From an uncultured SAR86 cluster bacterium (GTDB lineage Bacteria; Pseudomonadota; Gammaproteobacteria; Magnimaribacterales; Magnimaribacteraceae), in contig CACJMO010000004.1 in NCBI GenBank assembly GCA_902594545.1, positions 1 through 64,000 on the forward strand: 64,000 nucleotides of DNA, in the 5' to 3' direction. The notes under the pieces are model-generated. The model saw nothing but the letters and a program-made list of their open reading frames with translations. It did not search any database and had not been told where the DNA came from. Below, in pieces: positions 8,563 to 18,201 of the stretch. The number at the start of each line of letters is the position of its first letter. Within the stretch, counting starts at the first letter, position 1. The position numbers and the translations under genes are program-made.

Positions 8563-10095
8563 TTATTTAAGGAAAGACTTATAAGCAGAATTTTGTGTTT
8601 CATCCCAAAATCTAAAACCTGTTCCGGCTAGATATTTAAGCAATTTAGGATAATTTTCTTGTTTCGATTCAAACCCAACAAGGACCCTTCCGTATGCAGC
8701 ACCTTGATTTCTGTAATGAAACAAAGTTATGTTGAACTTGTCGCTCAATTTATCTAAGAAATCAACCAAAGCACCAGGCCTTTCGGGAAACTGAACTCTA
8801 AATATATATTCTCCCCTTGCAGAAATAGTCTTAGGTGCCCTTCCACCTACCATATGCTTTATATGGAGTTTTGCTACTTCATTATCTGATAAATCCCTTG
8901 GGGAAAAACCTTTAGAGCGCAAGTGCTTTATTAGTTTGCTTTTGCCTGTCTTGTTATTGAACCTGCATGCAACAAATATAGTTGCCTCATCGCTCTCCTC
9001 TGCCCTGTAGTTAAACTCTGATATGCTTCTCTTTCCAAGGAAATTACAAAATTTTCTAAAACTACCTTTTTCTTCAGGTATTTTGACACTCAATAAAGCC
9101 TCTTTGCTCTCTCCGAGCTGAACTCTCTCAACAATATGTCCAAGTCTGTCAAAATTTAAGTTAGCACCTGAATTGATTGCAACGATTCTTTTATTTTTTA
9201 TACCCCTTGATTGAACATATTTTTTTAAGCCAGCTAGTGCCAATGCTCCTGCAGGCTCTGCCATAGTTCGAGTCTCCTGGAATGTGTCTTGAACTGCAGC
9301 GCACATCTCATCTACAGTAACTGTCACCACATCATCAACCCACTCCTTGATAAGAGAAAATGTTTTTTCACCTATTTGCTTTACGGCTACACCATCAGCA
9401 AATAAACCTACCTCTTTGAGAGATAATCTCTTTTTGTTATCGATTGCCAGTTTAAGACAAGCAGCATCTTCAGGCTCAACGCCAATTACCTTTGTCTTAG
9501 GACTAAGAGCTTTAATATAAGTTCCGACACCAGCCAAAAGCCCTCCTCCTCCAACCGGAATAAAAATAGCATCTATACCTTGATCAATTTGCTCTAAGAG
9601 TTCTTTTCCAATGGTACCCTGCCCAGCAATAACATCTTTGTCATCGTATGGGTGTATAAATGCGTAACCCTCTTTTTTAGCAAGCTTGAGAGCGTAATCA
9701 TAGGCTTCATCAAAAGTATCCCCTTTCAGTATTACTTTTCCTCCATAATTCTTAACAGAGTTAACTTTAATAGCAGGAGTAGTAACAGGCATCACTATAA
9801 AAGCATTTAATTTTAAACTTCTAGCTCCAAAAGCTACTCCTTGAGCATGGTTTCCTGCAGAAGCGGCAATAACGGGTTTTACCTGCCCATTTCTTTTAAG
9901 GTTTGCCAATTTGTTATAGGCGCCCCTAATTTTGAATGAAAAAACTGGCTGTAAATCTTCTCTTTTCAAAAATATTTCATTTTTAAGATGTTTAGAGAGG
10001 GTATTTGCCTTGGTAACAGGAGTAACTTGAGCAACATCATAGACATTGGATGTCTCAATAAGGTCAATATATTTAATGTATTTGTTGGATTTCAT
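8563..10095 (-). CDS. ilvA: Threonine ammonia-lyase (threonine deaminase), biosynthetic
   Basis: PLP enzyme making 2-oxobutyrate from threonine, the first step to isoleucine. The catalytic domain has the Schiff-base lysine in FSFKIRGAYNKL, ASAGNHAQGVA, and the glycine-rich PVGGGGLLAGVG phosphate loop. Two C-terminal ACT-like regulatory domains follow (IPEEKGSFRKFC and FPERPGALVDFLD), so feedback control by isoleucine/valine is expected. ATG at 10095 (510 residues) fits the family better than a start at 10116. Divergent from rpiA. Confidence 0.95.
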   Translation of the reverse strand: MKSNKYIKYIDLIETSNVYDVAQVTPVTKANTLSKHLKNEIFLKREDLQPVFSFKIRGAYNKLANLKRNGQVKPVIAASAGNHAQGVAFGARSLKLNAFIVMPVTTPAIKVNSVKNYGGKVILKGDTFDEAYDYALKLAKKEGYAFIHPYDDKDVIAGQGTIGKELLEQIDQGIDAIFIPVGGGGLLAGVGTYIKALSPKTKVIGVEPEDAACLKLAIDNKKRLSLKEVGLFADGVAVKQIGEKTFSLIKEWVDDVVTVTVDEMCAAVQDTFQETRTMAEPAGALALAGLKKYVQSRGIKNKRIVAINSGANLNFDRLGHIVERVQLGESKEALLSVKIPEEKGSFRKFCNFLGKRSISEFNYRAEESDEATIFVACRFNNKTGKSKLIKHLRSKGFSPRDLSDNEVAKLHIKHMVGGRAPKTISARGEYIFRVQFPERPGALVDFLDKLSDKFNITLFHYRNQGAAYGRVLVGFESKQENYPKLLKYLAGTGFRFWDETQNSAYKSFLK

Positions 10096-10130
10096 ATATT
10101 TAGCTTCACCAACCATCCTAAAAGCGCGTT

Positions 10131-10136
10131 ATTATA
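10131..10136 (-). promoter_or_regulatory. -10 box of ilvA
   Basis: Read on the minus strand this is TATAAT, followed by AACGCGC as discriminator; predicted start near 10124, about 29 bases before the ATG. A second TATAAT on the plus strand (10151-10156) is suitably placed for rpiA. No convincing -35 for either. Confidence 0.5.
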
Positions 10137-10177
10137 CAAACTTAACAACTTATAATTACTATTATCCCTAAATTAAC

Positions 10178-10843
10178 ATGAACCAAGATCAAAAAAAGGA
10201 AAAATCAGCAAAAGAAGCATATAAATTGATCGAACCAAGCATCAGAAGAGATTCTGTGATTGGAATTGGAACAGGATCTACTACAAACTACTTTATAGAA
10301 GAGTTAAATCAAGCAAGATTAGATATAAAAGGGGTTGTCTGTAGTTCTGAAGCGTCAGCTGAATTAATAGACAATGTATATCAAGTTCTTTCCTTAAACG
10401 AAGTTCATTCTATAGATTTCTATGTTGATGGAGCTGATGAGTTTAATGACAGAAAAGAATTAATTAAAGGAGGAGGGGGAGCTTTAACAAGAGAAAAAAT
10501 ATTAGCTTCTTGCTCGGAAACTTTTATTTGTATTGTTGATGAATCTAAATTTACCAATCTATTAGGTTCATTTCCTTTGCCTATAGAAGTATTAGAGATA
10601 GCAAGAAGTGCAATTTCTAGAGAGCTTATGAAAATGGGAGGAAAGCCGATTTTTAGAAATGGTTTTACCACTGATAATGGTCACCAAATTATAGATATAC
10701 ATAATCTACCAATGGAAGTTCCTTATGAATTGGAAGAAAAGATCAACAACCTACCTGGAGTAGTGGAGAACGGAATTTTTTCAAAAAGAAAGGCTGACAT
10801 TATTTTATCAGCCACAGATACTGAGATAAAAGAAATAAGATAA
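10178..10843 (+). CDS. rpiA: Ribose-5-phosphate isomerase A
   Basis: Interconverts ribose 5-phosphate and ribulose 5-phosphate in the pentose phosphate pathway. 221 residues, the usual size. GIGTGSTTNYFIEEL forms the phosphate loop, DGADEFN carries the catalytic-region Asp residues, and KGGGGALTREKI the catalytic Glu-Lys segment. Divergent from ilvA, an arrangement also common in pseudomonads. Confidence 0.97.
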   Translation: MNQDQKKEKSAKEAYKLIEPSIRRDSVIGIGTGSTTNYFIEELNQARLDIKGVVCSSEASAELIDNVYQVLSLNEVHSIDFYVDGADEFNDRKELIKGGGGALTREKILASCSETFICIVDESKFTNLLGSFPLPIEVLEIARSAISRELMKMGGKPIFRNGFTTDNGHQIIDIHNLPMEVPYELEEKINNLPGVVENGIFSKRKADIILSATDTEIKEIR

Positions 10844-10878
10844 TATAAGTATCTTAACGAGAGTAAGTACTTACTTTT

Positions 10879-11403
10879 TTATAAAAGCTTTGTTATCTCG
10901 TTTATTAAAGTTGAACTATCAGGCTCAACGCTTGTATCAAAACTCTTAACTTCACCTTCCTTAGAAATTAAGTATTTATGAAAATTCCAACCAGGTTTCT
11001 GCCCTGTTGCATTAGTTAAAGACTTATAAAAAGAATGTGCTTTTTTGCCCTTTACTGGAGTAGTAGCGAACATGGGGAAAGTTACTCCATATTCAGTGCT
11101 GCAAAACTCTTTGACCTTAGACTCATCATTGTATTCTTGATACATAAAATCTCTTGAAGGAAATCCAAGAATTACGAAGTTATCTTTGTTGTATTTTGAG
11201 TAAAGATTTTGCAGAGCCTCATATTGGTATGTAAACCCGCATCTGCTAGCAACATTTACTGCTAAAACTACTTTATCCTCATACTGACATAAATTTACTG
11301 TTTCAGATGAATCTAAAACTCTTACTTCATGATCAAGCACTTTCGGGCATGAGAATATAAAACTTCCATACGTAATAAATAAAAATACCAATATCCTTTT
11401 CAT
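10879..11403 (-). CDS. Secreted glutathione peroxidase family protein
   Basis: 174 residues with an N-terminal hydrophobic export signal (MKRILVFLFITYGSFIFSC), so probably periplasmic or membrane-attached. The thioredoxin-like peroxidase fold has the peroxidatic Cys in NVASRCGFTYQY and the WNFHKYLI Trp/Asn block of the tetrad. The usual GFPCNQF motif with its extra Cys and Gln reads GFPSRDF here. A Cys in VKEFCSTEYGV remains and could act as resolving residue. Reduction is therefore likely by a thioredoxin-like partner rather than glutathione (inference). Last gene of the minus-strand run from miaB. Confidence 0.88.
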   Translation of the reverse strand: MKRILVFLFITYGSFIFSCPKVLDHEVRVLDSSETVNLCQYEDKVVLAVNVASRCGFTYQYEALQNLYSKYNKDNFVILGFPSRDFMYQEYNDESKVKEFCSTEYGVTFPMFATTPVKGKKAHSFYKSLTNATGQKPGWNFHKYLISKEGEVKSFDTSVEPDSSTLINEITKLL

Positions 11404-11415
11404 AATTCTTTTTTA

Positions 11416-12042
11416 CTAGTAAATCCAAACCTGAGCTTTTTCATCTACAAGATCGTAAAGCTCTATAACATCTTTATTATACATTCTAATACAACCATCG
11501 GAAGCTGGTTTTCCTATCAAGCCCTCTTCTGCTGTACCATGAATGTATATATATCTGCTTCTAGAATCTACACCTTCGCCTTTATTTTTTCCTTCTTCTA
11601 AGCCATCTAGCCATAAAATTCTTGAAGTTACATGATCAAAATCAGTATCAATTGGCTCACTAACTATACTTGCAATAGCTCCATTCCAAACTCTTCCTTT
11701 CAAAATTGCATTTTCAGGTAGATCTTTACCAATTTTCTTATATATCTCATGTTTGCCAAGAGGAGTTTTAAAGCTATTAGCTTCACTACCTGTACCATAA
11801 AATGAAGAAGATATAGAATATACTTTAATAACTGTACCTTTTTTTATATTGAACAGCTGTTGAGAGGCTATATCAACGAATATTAGACTTTCATAAGAAT
11901 TGAATTCTGAGTCAATTTTCCTTATTTTCTCTATAATATTGTTTTTGTTCATGATATCATAATCTTGTAGTACTGCACAGGAAGTGGAAATTATTATAAC
12001 CAGTATAAAAGTTATGCCTTTTTTTATATAATTATGTAACAT
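11416..12042 (-). CDS. L,D-transpeptidase (YkuD domain), probable lipoprotein
   Basis: 208 residues. Starts with a hydrophobic signal ending STSC, a plausible but non-ideal lipobox. The C-terminal half has the YkuD catalytic pattern: His in YIHGTAEEGLIG and the nucleophile in ASDGCIRMYN. Such enzymes make 3-3 peptidoglycan crosslinks or attach proteins to the wall. Overlaps the end of lnt by 11 bases, so it is translated from the same message. The context with lnt supports an envelope role. Confidence 0.9.
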   Translation of the reverse strand: MLHNYIKKGITFILVIIISTSCAVLQDYDIMNKNNIIEKIRKIDSEFNSYESLIFVDIASQQLFNIKKGTVIKVYSISSSFYGTGSEANSFKTPLGKHEIYKKIGKDLPENAILKGRVWNGAIASIVSEPIDTDFDHVTSRILWLDGLEEGKNKGEGVDSRSRYIYIHGTAEEGLIGKPASDGCIRMYNKDVIELYDLVDEKAQVWIY

Positions 12043-13516
12043 TTGTTCTTTTTTTATTATTTTTTAGAAAAATTAGAACCAAATATATTAAAATTATAGA
12101 AATTAATGGAAAATTTCCATATTTTGAATAAAAGGTGTTTCCTGAATATAGAGTAACATTTCTTTTCAGCTTTTTTTCTTCAAAATATTCTTGCTTTTCA
12201 ATGATTGTACCTTTTTTTGAGATATATGCGGTAATTCCACTGTTTGTGGACCTTACAAGCTCCTTATTGTGCTCTAAAGCCCTATTTTGAGCTATTTCTA
12301 GGTGCTGGATAGGCCCAATAGACTTACCAAACCAAGTATCGTTGCTCACAGTAACTAATAAGTTGCTATCCTTGGTGGCTGTTCTTATAAGATTATCAAA
12401 GGCAATTTCGTAACAAATACTCGGCGAAAGCCTTGTTTTTCCAGCTTTTATGACCTTTATTTCGTCTCCAGGCAGTGTATTTGTTAAATCTAAGCCAAGA
12501 ATATCCAAAAAACTCCCTAGGTAGTCTTCTAGAGGTATAAATTCACCGAATGGAACCAATTTAACTTTATCATAGTGGGATTCGGACGCTCCAAGAGACT
12601 GTAGTCTGTTTCTCATGGTTTTAGAATCTTGCCTTTGAACTATTCCTGTTATGAGAGTTATATTCTTTTGTATGCTTAGAAACCTGACCTCATTCAAGAA
12701 GTTTAAATTATCCTTCTCAGAAAGTATTAGGGCAGTTTCAGGAAAAACTATTATCTCACCCTGTTCGGCTCTACTTATAGAATCATAAATCATTCCTTGA
12801 GTTTTTATTATTCCATAATTGCTCCATTTATCTTCTAAAGTCAGGTTGGGTTGATGCAAAGAAACTGGCACCTTACCTTCAAGTTCAGTCCACTCAATAG
12901 ACTTAGAGATATACGCAGAAAGAACAAGAAATACTGTGCAAAATAAATAGAGGAGGGCGCCTTTTTTGGTTTGGGTCAATTTAATTACTTTAAATATAAG
13001 GACTCCAAGGAGAATGAGGAAAAAACTGTTGCCTTGTGCGCCTATAATCGGGGTTAGGCCATCTATATAACTATCAGCCAACATAGTTCCAGAAATGAGC
13101 CATGGAAAACCTGTAAATAAATAAGATCTGATTATTTCAATTATCACCCATGAGGTTGGAAGAGTTAAGAAATCAAAGCTTTTTGTACTCCAAGAAATTA
13201 AATAATTATTTAGTAGAAATACTAAACCTGAGTATATTGAAAGGGCGGCTATAAATAATAGTATTAAAAATGAAGATCCGAAGACACTGATATTTCCATG
13301 ATAGTGAATACTCACATACAACCAAGAGATACCCGAAAGCCACATACCAAAACCAAAAATATATCCTGTGATAAATGACTCTTTTTTTGAGAGATTTTCT
13401 CCTATATATAAAAGTGTGGATATAGATAAAATCGCGAGCCACCAAAGGTCAAAAGGAGCAAAACCTAGTGAATAAATTAAGCCGCAAAACAGTGTTAGAA
13501 ATCTCTTCTTCAGCAT
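12032..13516 (-). CDS. lnt: Apolipoprotein N-acyltransferase
   Basis: Adds the third acyl chain to lipoproteins in the inner membrane. 494 residues. The N-terminal half has several membrane segments (GLIYSLGFAPFDLWWLAIL onward), and the periplasmic nitrilase-like domain carries the Glu-Lys-Cys triad in VFPETALIL, KVKLVPFGEF and SICYEIAF. A final membrane helix lies near the C-terminus. The ATG at 13516 directly follows an in-frame TTG. Part of the conserved miaB-ybeZ-ybeY-corC-lnt cluster. Confidence 0.95.
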   Translation of the reverse strand: MLKKRFLTLFCGLIYSLGFAPFDLWWLAILSISTLLYIGENLSKKESFITGYIFGFGMWLSGISWLYVSIHYHGNISVFGSSFLILLFIAALSIYSGLVFLLNNYLISWSTKSFDFLTLPTSWVIIEIIRSYLFTGFPWLISGTMLADSYIDGLTPIIGAQGNSFFLILLGVLIFKVIKLTQTKKGALLYLFCTVFLVLSAYISKSIEWTELEGKVPVSLHQPNLTLEDKWSNYGIIKTQGMIYDSISRAEQGEIIVFPETALILSEKDNLNFLNEVRFLSIQKNITLITGIVQRQDSKTMRNRLQSLGASESHYDKVKLVPFGEFIPLEDYLGSFLDILGLDLTNTLPGDEIKVIKAGKTRLSPSICYEIAFDNLIRTATKDSNLLVTVSNDTWFGKSIGPIQHLEIAQNRALEHNKELVRSTNSGITAYISKKGTIIEKQEYFEEKKLKRNVTLYSGNTFYSKYGNFPLISIILIYLVLIFLKNNKKRTNVT

Positions 13517-13559
13517 CAATAAATATATTAAGTAGGAAGAGGATTTTAAGAAAGAGAAT

Positions 13560-14429
13560 TTAATTTATTTTTGAAACTTTAATCCTTTTTATTCTTCTTC
13601 TTTCTAGCGAATTAATTACAAACCTTAAACCCTCTATGTTGATTGCATCATTAGGTTTTGGGAATCTAGCAAAGTGGTGCATGACAATACCGCCAAGAGT
13701 ATCAAAATCTTTGTCACTTAAAGATGAATTGAATTTTTCATTGAAAACGTCTATTGGGGTCAAAGCAGACACCAGAAACTCATCTTTGGCTATCTCTTTT
13801 ATCAGAGTTCCAGTATCTTTATCATGTTCGTCTTCTATTTCACCAACTATCTCTTCAAGAACATCCTCAATAGTTATAATTCCTGTAATATCTCCATATT
13901 CATCTAAAACTATGGCCATATGATTTCTGCTTGCCTTCAATTCATCCAGTAAAATATTAAGCTTTTTACTCTCTGGAACTAATTTTGCTGGCCTAATGAG
14001 CTTATCTAGTTCAAATGTACTTATATTTTCAGCAGAAATGAAGGGTAATAGCTCTTTTGCCAATAAAATACCTTCAATTTTGTCATTTTCCGTGTTTAAA
14101 ACAGGGAATCTTGAATGGCCAGACTTAATCACTCTGGGTAAAAAGTCTTCTGGCTTCTCGTCTTTCTCAATGAATACAACCTGCGGTCTCGGAATCATTA
14201 CATCTCGTACCTGATCTGTAGAAACTTTTAATGCTCCCTCGATCATATTGAGTGTTCCTTTTTCTAGAACACCTCTCTCACTGGAATCTCTTATAGATCC
14301 AGCTAGTTCTTGTTTATTCTTGGGTTTGTAGGAGAAATTTTGATAAATTTCCTTAATTCGATCTTTTATTTTTTTCCTAAAGCCGAGTCCATTTGACTCA
14401 GCAGATATACTTGGGGGCTCGTCGTTCAT
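13560..14429 (-). CDS. corC: CorC/YbeX-type CBS-domain protein
   Basis: 289 residues. Two CBS domains (about residues 65-195; VRDVMIPRPQVVFIEKD and HMAIVLDEYGDITGIITIEDVLEEIVGEI) are followed by a CorC_HlyC C-terminal domain. No membrane segment, as in E. coli YbeX. The family is linked to magnesium/cobalt efflux and, in E. coli, to ribosome maturation. Its place between ybeY and lnt is the conserved one. Confidence 0.93.
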   Translation of the reverse strand: MNDEPPSISAESNGLGFRKKIKDRIKEIYQNFSYKPKNKQELAGSIRDSSERGVLEKGTLNMIEGALKVSTDQVRDVMIPRPQVVFIEKDEKPEDFLPRVIKSGHSRFPVLNTENDKIEGILLAKELLPFISAENISTFELDKLIRPAKLVPESKKLNILLDELKASRNHMAIVLDEYGDITGIITIEDVLEEIVGEIEDEHDKDTGTLIKEIAKDEFLVSALTPIDVFNEKFNSSLSDKDFDTLGGIVMHHFARFPKPNDAINIEGLRFVINSLERRRIKRIKVSKIN

Positions 14430-14470
14430 TAACGCCTCACTTCATCAACACATGCACATATTAATTTGTT

Positions 14471-14938
14471 TCAATAGGGATTCGCAATACCTATTTTTCT
14501 CAAGGCTCTTATCTCAAGCGATTCCATAAGGTCGGCTTCAACATTCTCTTTGTGATCAAACCCGGCAAGATGGAGAAGGGAATGCACAATGAGATGGAAC
14601 AAATGATCTCTTTCAAGTTTATTCTGAAGAGCAGACTCTTCTTTGATGATTTTGGGACATATTGCTACGTCTCCAAGTATGCCCTCTGCGTTGTCTTCTT
14701 TAGTAGCTGGGAATGATAGAACATTTGTTGGTTTATCATTATTCAAGAAATTGGTATTAAGTTCATGTATTGACTCTGATGACATGAACGCAATATTTAA
14801 TGATTTACCTATTATTTTATCTCTCAAGTCTTGATCAAGTTCAGATAAAACATCAATCAATAACTGCACATCAGTTTCAGAAAATAAAAGGCCTTCTAGG
14901 TCACCTGTAATGGTTATTTGAGTATTTTTATTGGTCAC
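14471..14938 (-). CDS. ybeY: Endoribonuclease YbeY, rRNA maturation factor
   Basis: 155 residues with the metal-binding signature HSLLHLAGFDH (His-x3-His-x5-His). Single-strand RNase acting in 16S rRNA 3'-end maturation and ribosome quality control. The start is GTG at 14938, abutting the ybeZ stop (TAAGTG), which implies translational coupling with ybeZ. Confidence 0.95.
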   Translation of the reverse strand: MTNKNTQITITGDLEGLLFSETDVQLLIDVLSELDQDLRDKIIGKSLNIAFMSSESIHELNTNFLNNDKPTNVLSFPATKEDNAEGILGDVAICPKIIKEESALQNKLERDHLFHLIVHSLLHLAGFDHKENVEADLMESLEIRALRKIGIANPY

Positions 14939-15883
14939 TTAAGTTAAAAACTTTGCGTAAGCTTCGACAATCTTTTGTACCAATCCGTGACGTACAACAT
15001 CTTTTGTATCAAATTCAACAATACCTATATCTTCAATTTTTCTCAATACCTCCAAAGAATTAACTAAACCTGAAGGTGTATTTCGCGGTAAATCGATCTG
15101 AGTTATGTCACCAGTGACAACTACCTTAGAGCCAAATCCAAATCTTGTCAGAAACATCTTCATTTGTTCGACTGTTGCATTTTGGCTCTCGTCTAAGATG
15201 ATAAATGAATTATTAAGTGTCCTACCTCTCATAAATGCCAAAGGAACAACCTCTATTATATTCCTCTCTATTAGCTGATTAGTCTCTTTAAAGCCAATCA
15301 TCTGATATAGGGCATCATATAATGGCCTTAGATAAGGATCGACCTTTTGACTGAGATCACCCGGCAAAAATCCAAGCTTTTCTCCAGCTTCAACAGCAGG
15401 CCTTACTAATAATATCTTTTCAACCTCTCCCTTAGAAAATTGTTCAACAGCTAAAGCAACAGCTAAAAAAGTCTTCCCAGTACCGGCAGGGCCGATTCCA
15501 AAAGTTAACACCTTCTTCTTGATTGTATCAACATAATTCTCCTGACTACCGACATTAGCTGAGACAATCAGATTAGGTGTTTTAATTACTTGCCTGCTTG
15601 AAGTCTCTTTCGTGATATTTTTTAGATCATTCATTCCTTTCCTTAAATATAGATGAACCTCTTCTGACGTAATTTGTTTACTTTCATCTAAATCTTGATA
15701 AATCCTAAGAATTATATCTTTGGCTATTTGCGCATTTGAAGAATCACCGTTTATCTTAAAGCTTGGACCCCTATTTAATATCTTAATATCTAGCTCATCT
15801 TCAATTTGCTTCAAAATTGAGTTAGTGGGACCACATAGATCAGTTATTTTTTCGTGATCTACTGGCTCTAGTTGAAATTTCAT
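14939..15883 (-). CDS. ybeZ: PhoH-family ATPase YbeZ
   Basis: 314 residues. N-terminal KH-like/nucleic-acid binding part, then a PhoH NTPase domain with Walker A GPAGTGKT near residue 132 and Walker B FIILDESQNAT. Works with YbeY in RNA metabolism in other gammaproteobacteria. Lies between miaB (8-base gap) and ybeY (directly adjoining). Confidence 0.95.
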   Translation of the reverse strand: MKFQLEPVDHEKITDLCGPTNSILKQIEDELDIKILNRGPSFKINGDSSNAQIAKDIILRIYQDLDESKQITSEEVHLYLRKGMNDLKNITKETSSRQVIKTPNLIVSANVGSQENYVDTIKKKVLTFGIGPAGTGKTFLAVALAVEQFSKGEVEKILLVRPAVEAGEKLGFLPGDLSQKVDPYLRPLYDALYQMIGFKETNQLIERNIIEVVPLAFMRGRTLNNSFIILDESQNATVEQMKMFLTRFGFGSKVVVTGDITQIDLPRNTPSGLVNSLEVLRKIEDIGIVEFDTKDVVRHGLVQKIVEAYAKFLT

Positions 15884-15891
15884 TAAGTTAG

Positions 15892-17217
15892 TTAAACAGC
15901 AATTCCTTTTAAAGACTTGTTCTGAGCATTTACAATTTCTATATCGATAATGTTACCAATTATTGAGGGATCGGAGCATGGAAAAATCACAACCTTATTA
16001 TTTTCAGCTCTGGCCTGGAATTCACCTGGATTTTTTTTAGAAACTCCTGTTACTAAGCATTTACTGGTCTTGCCAACCATTTTTCTACTGATGCTAATTG
16101 CGGAATTCTCTAACTTATGTTGTAAGACAGAGAGTCTCTCTTTTTTTTCTTCAGTTGGGACATTATCTTCTAAATCCTTAGCAGTTGTATTAGGTCTTGG
16201 GCTGTATATGAAGCTAAAAGACTCATCGTAACCAACTCTATCAACTAGATCTAAGGTGTCTTGAAAGTCTTTATCCGTCTCTCCTGGAAAACCAACAATA
16301 AAGTCTGAAGATATACTTATGCCTTCTCTAACAGACTTAAGCTTATCGATTATTTCAAAATATTCATCTCTAGTATGTCTTCGCCTCATCTGCTTCAAGA
16401 TGTTATTTGACCCACTCTGAACAGGTAAATGAACGTAACTAATGAGTTGAGGGACTTCTTCGTAGATATCAATTAAATCTTGTCCAAACTCAAACGGGTG
16501 CGAGGTTGTAAATTGTATTCTCTCGATACCTTCTATTTCAGCAGCGGCTCTAATCAAGTTCGATAAGCCGAGGCCTTTTGTTTTTAATTTTGAATCTCTG
16601 TATGAATTAACATTTTGTCCTAGAAGGTTTATTTCCTTTGTACCTTTTTTTGCTAAAACGCTTATTTCTCTGAGAATATCATCGATAGGTCTGCTTATTT
16701 CATGACCTCGTGTATGAGGCACAACACAAAATGAACAGTACTTATTACAACCTTCCATTATCGACACAAATGCAGTTGGACCTTCATTCTTTTGATCGGG
16801 AAAATGTTCAAACTTTTCCGTCTTGGGAAAGGATATATCGACAGTATTAATTGTGTTCTCAACACTCTTTTCATAAAGGTTAGAGACTCTATGGATAGTT
16901 TGTGGACCAAAAACCATATCAACCTGGGGAGCTCTTTTGATTATATTTTCACCCTCTTGACTCGCTACGCAACCTCCTACTCCAATTTTCAGATTAGGAT
17001 TTTTTTCTTTTAACTTTTTCCACCTACCAAGCTGATGAAATACTTTTTCTTGAGCTTTTTCGCGAATAGAACAAGTATTAAGAAGAATAAGATCAGCTTC
17101 TTCCTCATTCAGGGTGGTCTCAAAGCCATGGCTTTCATTCAACAGATCCTGCATTCGGTCAGAGTCATACTCATTCATCTGACATCCGTGGGTCTTGATA
17201 AAAAGCTTCTTGGCCAT
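15892..17217 (-). CDS. miaB: tRNA-2-methylthio-N6-dimethylallyladenosine synthase
   Basis: Radical-SAM methylthiotransferase modifying A37 of tRNAs that read UNN codons. The N-terminal UPF0004 domain has three cluster cysteines (HGCQMN, NTCSIR, GGCVAS), the radical-SAM core has GCNKYCSFCVVPHTRG (CxxxCxxC), and a TRAM domain closes the 441-residue protein. First gene of the minus-strand run continuing through ybeZ, ybeY, corC, lnt, the transpeptidase and the peroxidase. Confidence 0.97.
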   Translation of the reverse strand: MAKKLFIKTHGCQMNEYDSDRMQDLLNESHGFETTLNEEEADLILLNTCSIREKAQEKVFHQLGRWKKLKEKNPNLKIGVGGCVASQEGENIIKRAPQVDMVFGPQTIHRVSNLYEKSVENTINTVDISFPKTEKFEHFPDQKNEGPTAFVSIMEGCNKYCSFCVVPHTRGHEISRPIDDILREISVLAKKGTKEINLLGQNVNSYRDSKLKTKGLGLSNLIRAAAEIEGIERIQFTTSHPFEFGQDLIDIYEEVPQLISYVHLPVQSGSNNILKQMRRRHTRDEYFEIIDKLKSVREGISISSDFIVGFPGETDKDFQDTLDLVDRVGYDESFSFIYSPRPNTTAKDLEDNVPTEEKKERLSVLQHKLENSAISISRKMVGKTSKCLVTGVSKKNPGEFQARAENNKVVIFPCSDPSIIGNIIDIEIVNAQNKSLKGIAV

Positions 17218-17277
17218 ATATTTAGATTAAAGGTTTAATTAACTTCAGTTAAATTCATTGAGAAGGCAGGAATTGTA

Positions 17278-17613
17278 ATGGCAAAAAAGGGAATCTACAA
17301 AGTTGTATTTGTTCAATTGGGTGAAGTTTACGAGATTTATGCTGAATCTATCTACCAAAGTGATATGTATGGGTTTATCGAAGTTGAAGAGTATATATTT
17401 GATCAAAACTCCCAAATTGTTCTCGATACAAGTGAAGAAAAGTTAAAAAACGAATTCAAAGGAGTGCAAAGAAGCTATATTCCTACGAGCTGTATTATGA
17501 GAATCGATGAAGTGGATAAAAAAGGAACGGCAAAAATAACTGCTAATGACTCAGCTAAAGTCATGCCAATAGCCAATTCGATATTTGATAACCCTGGCTC
17601 TAAAAAAGACTAA
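17278..17613 (+). CDS. DUF1820 family protein
   Basis: 111 residues, soluble, no signal peptide. The core IYKVVFVQLGEVYEIYAESIYQSDMYGFIEVEEYIF matches my recollection of the DUF1820 family, widespread in gammaproteobacteria and without known function. A FGE/FVE-like beta-rich domain fills residues 5-85; the tail is low in structure. Overlaps the convergent orn gene by 4 bases. Confidence 0.8.
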   Translation: MAKKGIYKVVFVQLGEVYEIYAESIYQSDMYGFIEVEEYIFDQNSQIVLDTSEEKLKNEFKGVQRSYIPTSCIMRIDEVDKKGTAKITANDSAKVMPIANSIFDNPGSKKD

Positions 17614-18158
17614 ATAAAGAACTTATCCCTGTAAAACTTCAATTCTTCAATAGATTCGAGGACATCCTCCATGGCCCTGTGACCTCCACTTTTTCTAAAG
17701 CCTTCAAGCAATTCAGGATTCCACCTCTTAATGAGTTCTTTGATAGAACTTACATCAACGTTCCTATAGTGGAAAAAAGCATCAAGTTTAGGCATATAAC
17801 GCCTCAAGAACCTTCTGTCATGGGATATTGTGTTACCGCAAAGGGGGGATTTTCCTGCCTCTGTGTGAAGAGACAAAAACTCAAGTGTTTGTTTTTGAGC
17901 TTCCTCAATTGTTATATTGGTGACCTTTAAGCTTTCTACCAAACCCGATTTAGTGTGTTGGTTAGTATTCCATTCATCCATATTGTCGATGTATTCCATA
18001 GGCTGCTGGATAACCAAATTGGGTCCCTCTATAATCTCAGTAAGATCATGGCTTGTGACAGCAGTAGCAATTTCTATGATTCTTTCTGAATCAGGATCAA
18101 GTCCTGTCATTTCTAAATCTAACCAAACTAAGGTAGGATAATTTTTTGTGTCTGCCAT
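17610..18158 (-). CDS. orn: Oligoribonuclease
   Basis: 3'-5' exonuclease that removes RNA dinucleotides, including pGpG from cyclic-di-GMP breakdown. 182 residues. DEDDh catalytic residues are visible: Asp and Glu of WLDLEMTGLD, Asp of ISHDRRFL, and His/Asp of HRAMEDVLESI. The start MADTKNYPTLVWLDLEMTG at 18158 gives the family length; an in-frame start at 18269 would run through the divergent gene. A TAGAAT-like -10 (minus strand, 18170-18175) lies 11 bases upstream. Confidence 0.96.
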   Translation of the reverse strand: MADTKNYPTLVWLDLEMTGLDPDSERIIEIATAVTSHDLTEIIEGPNLVIQQPMEYIDNMDEWNTNQHTKSGLVESLKVTNITIEEAQKQTLEFLSLHTEAGKSPLCGNTISHDRRFLRRYMPKLDAFFHYRNVDVSSIKELIKRWNPELLEGFRKSGGHRAMEDVLESIEELKFYRDKFFI

Positions 18159-18201
18159 TTGCGGACGGAATTCTAACTGCAATTTACAATAACCCCTAAT
18201 A

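Noticed and set aside
10862-10875. Palindrome AGTAAGTACTTACT followed by T residues between rpiA and the peroxidase
   Set aside because: It has no loop and the alternative 6-bp stem needs a 16-base loop; too weak to call a terminator.
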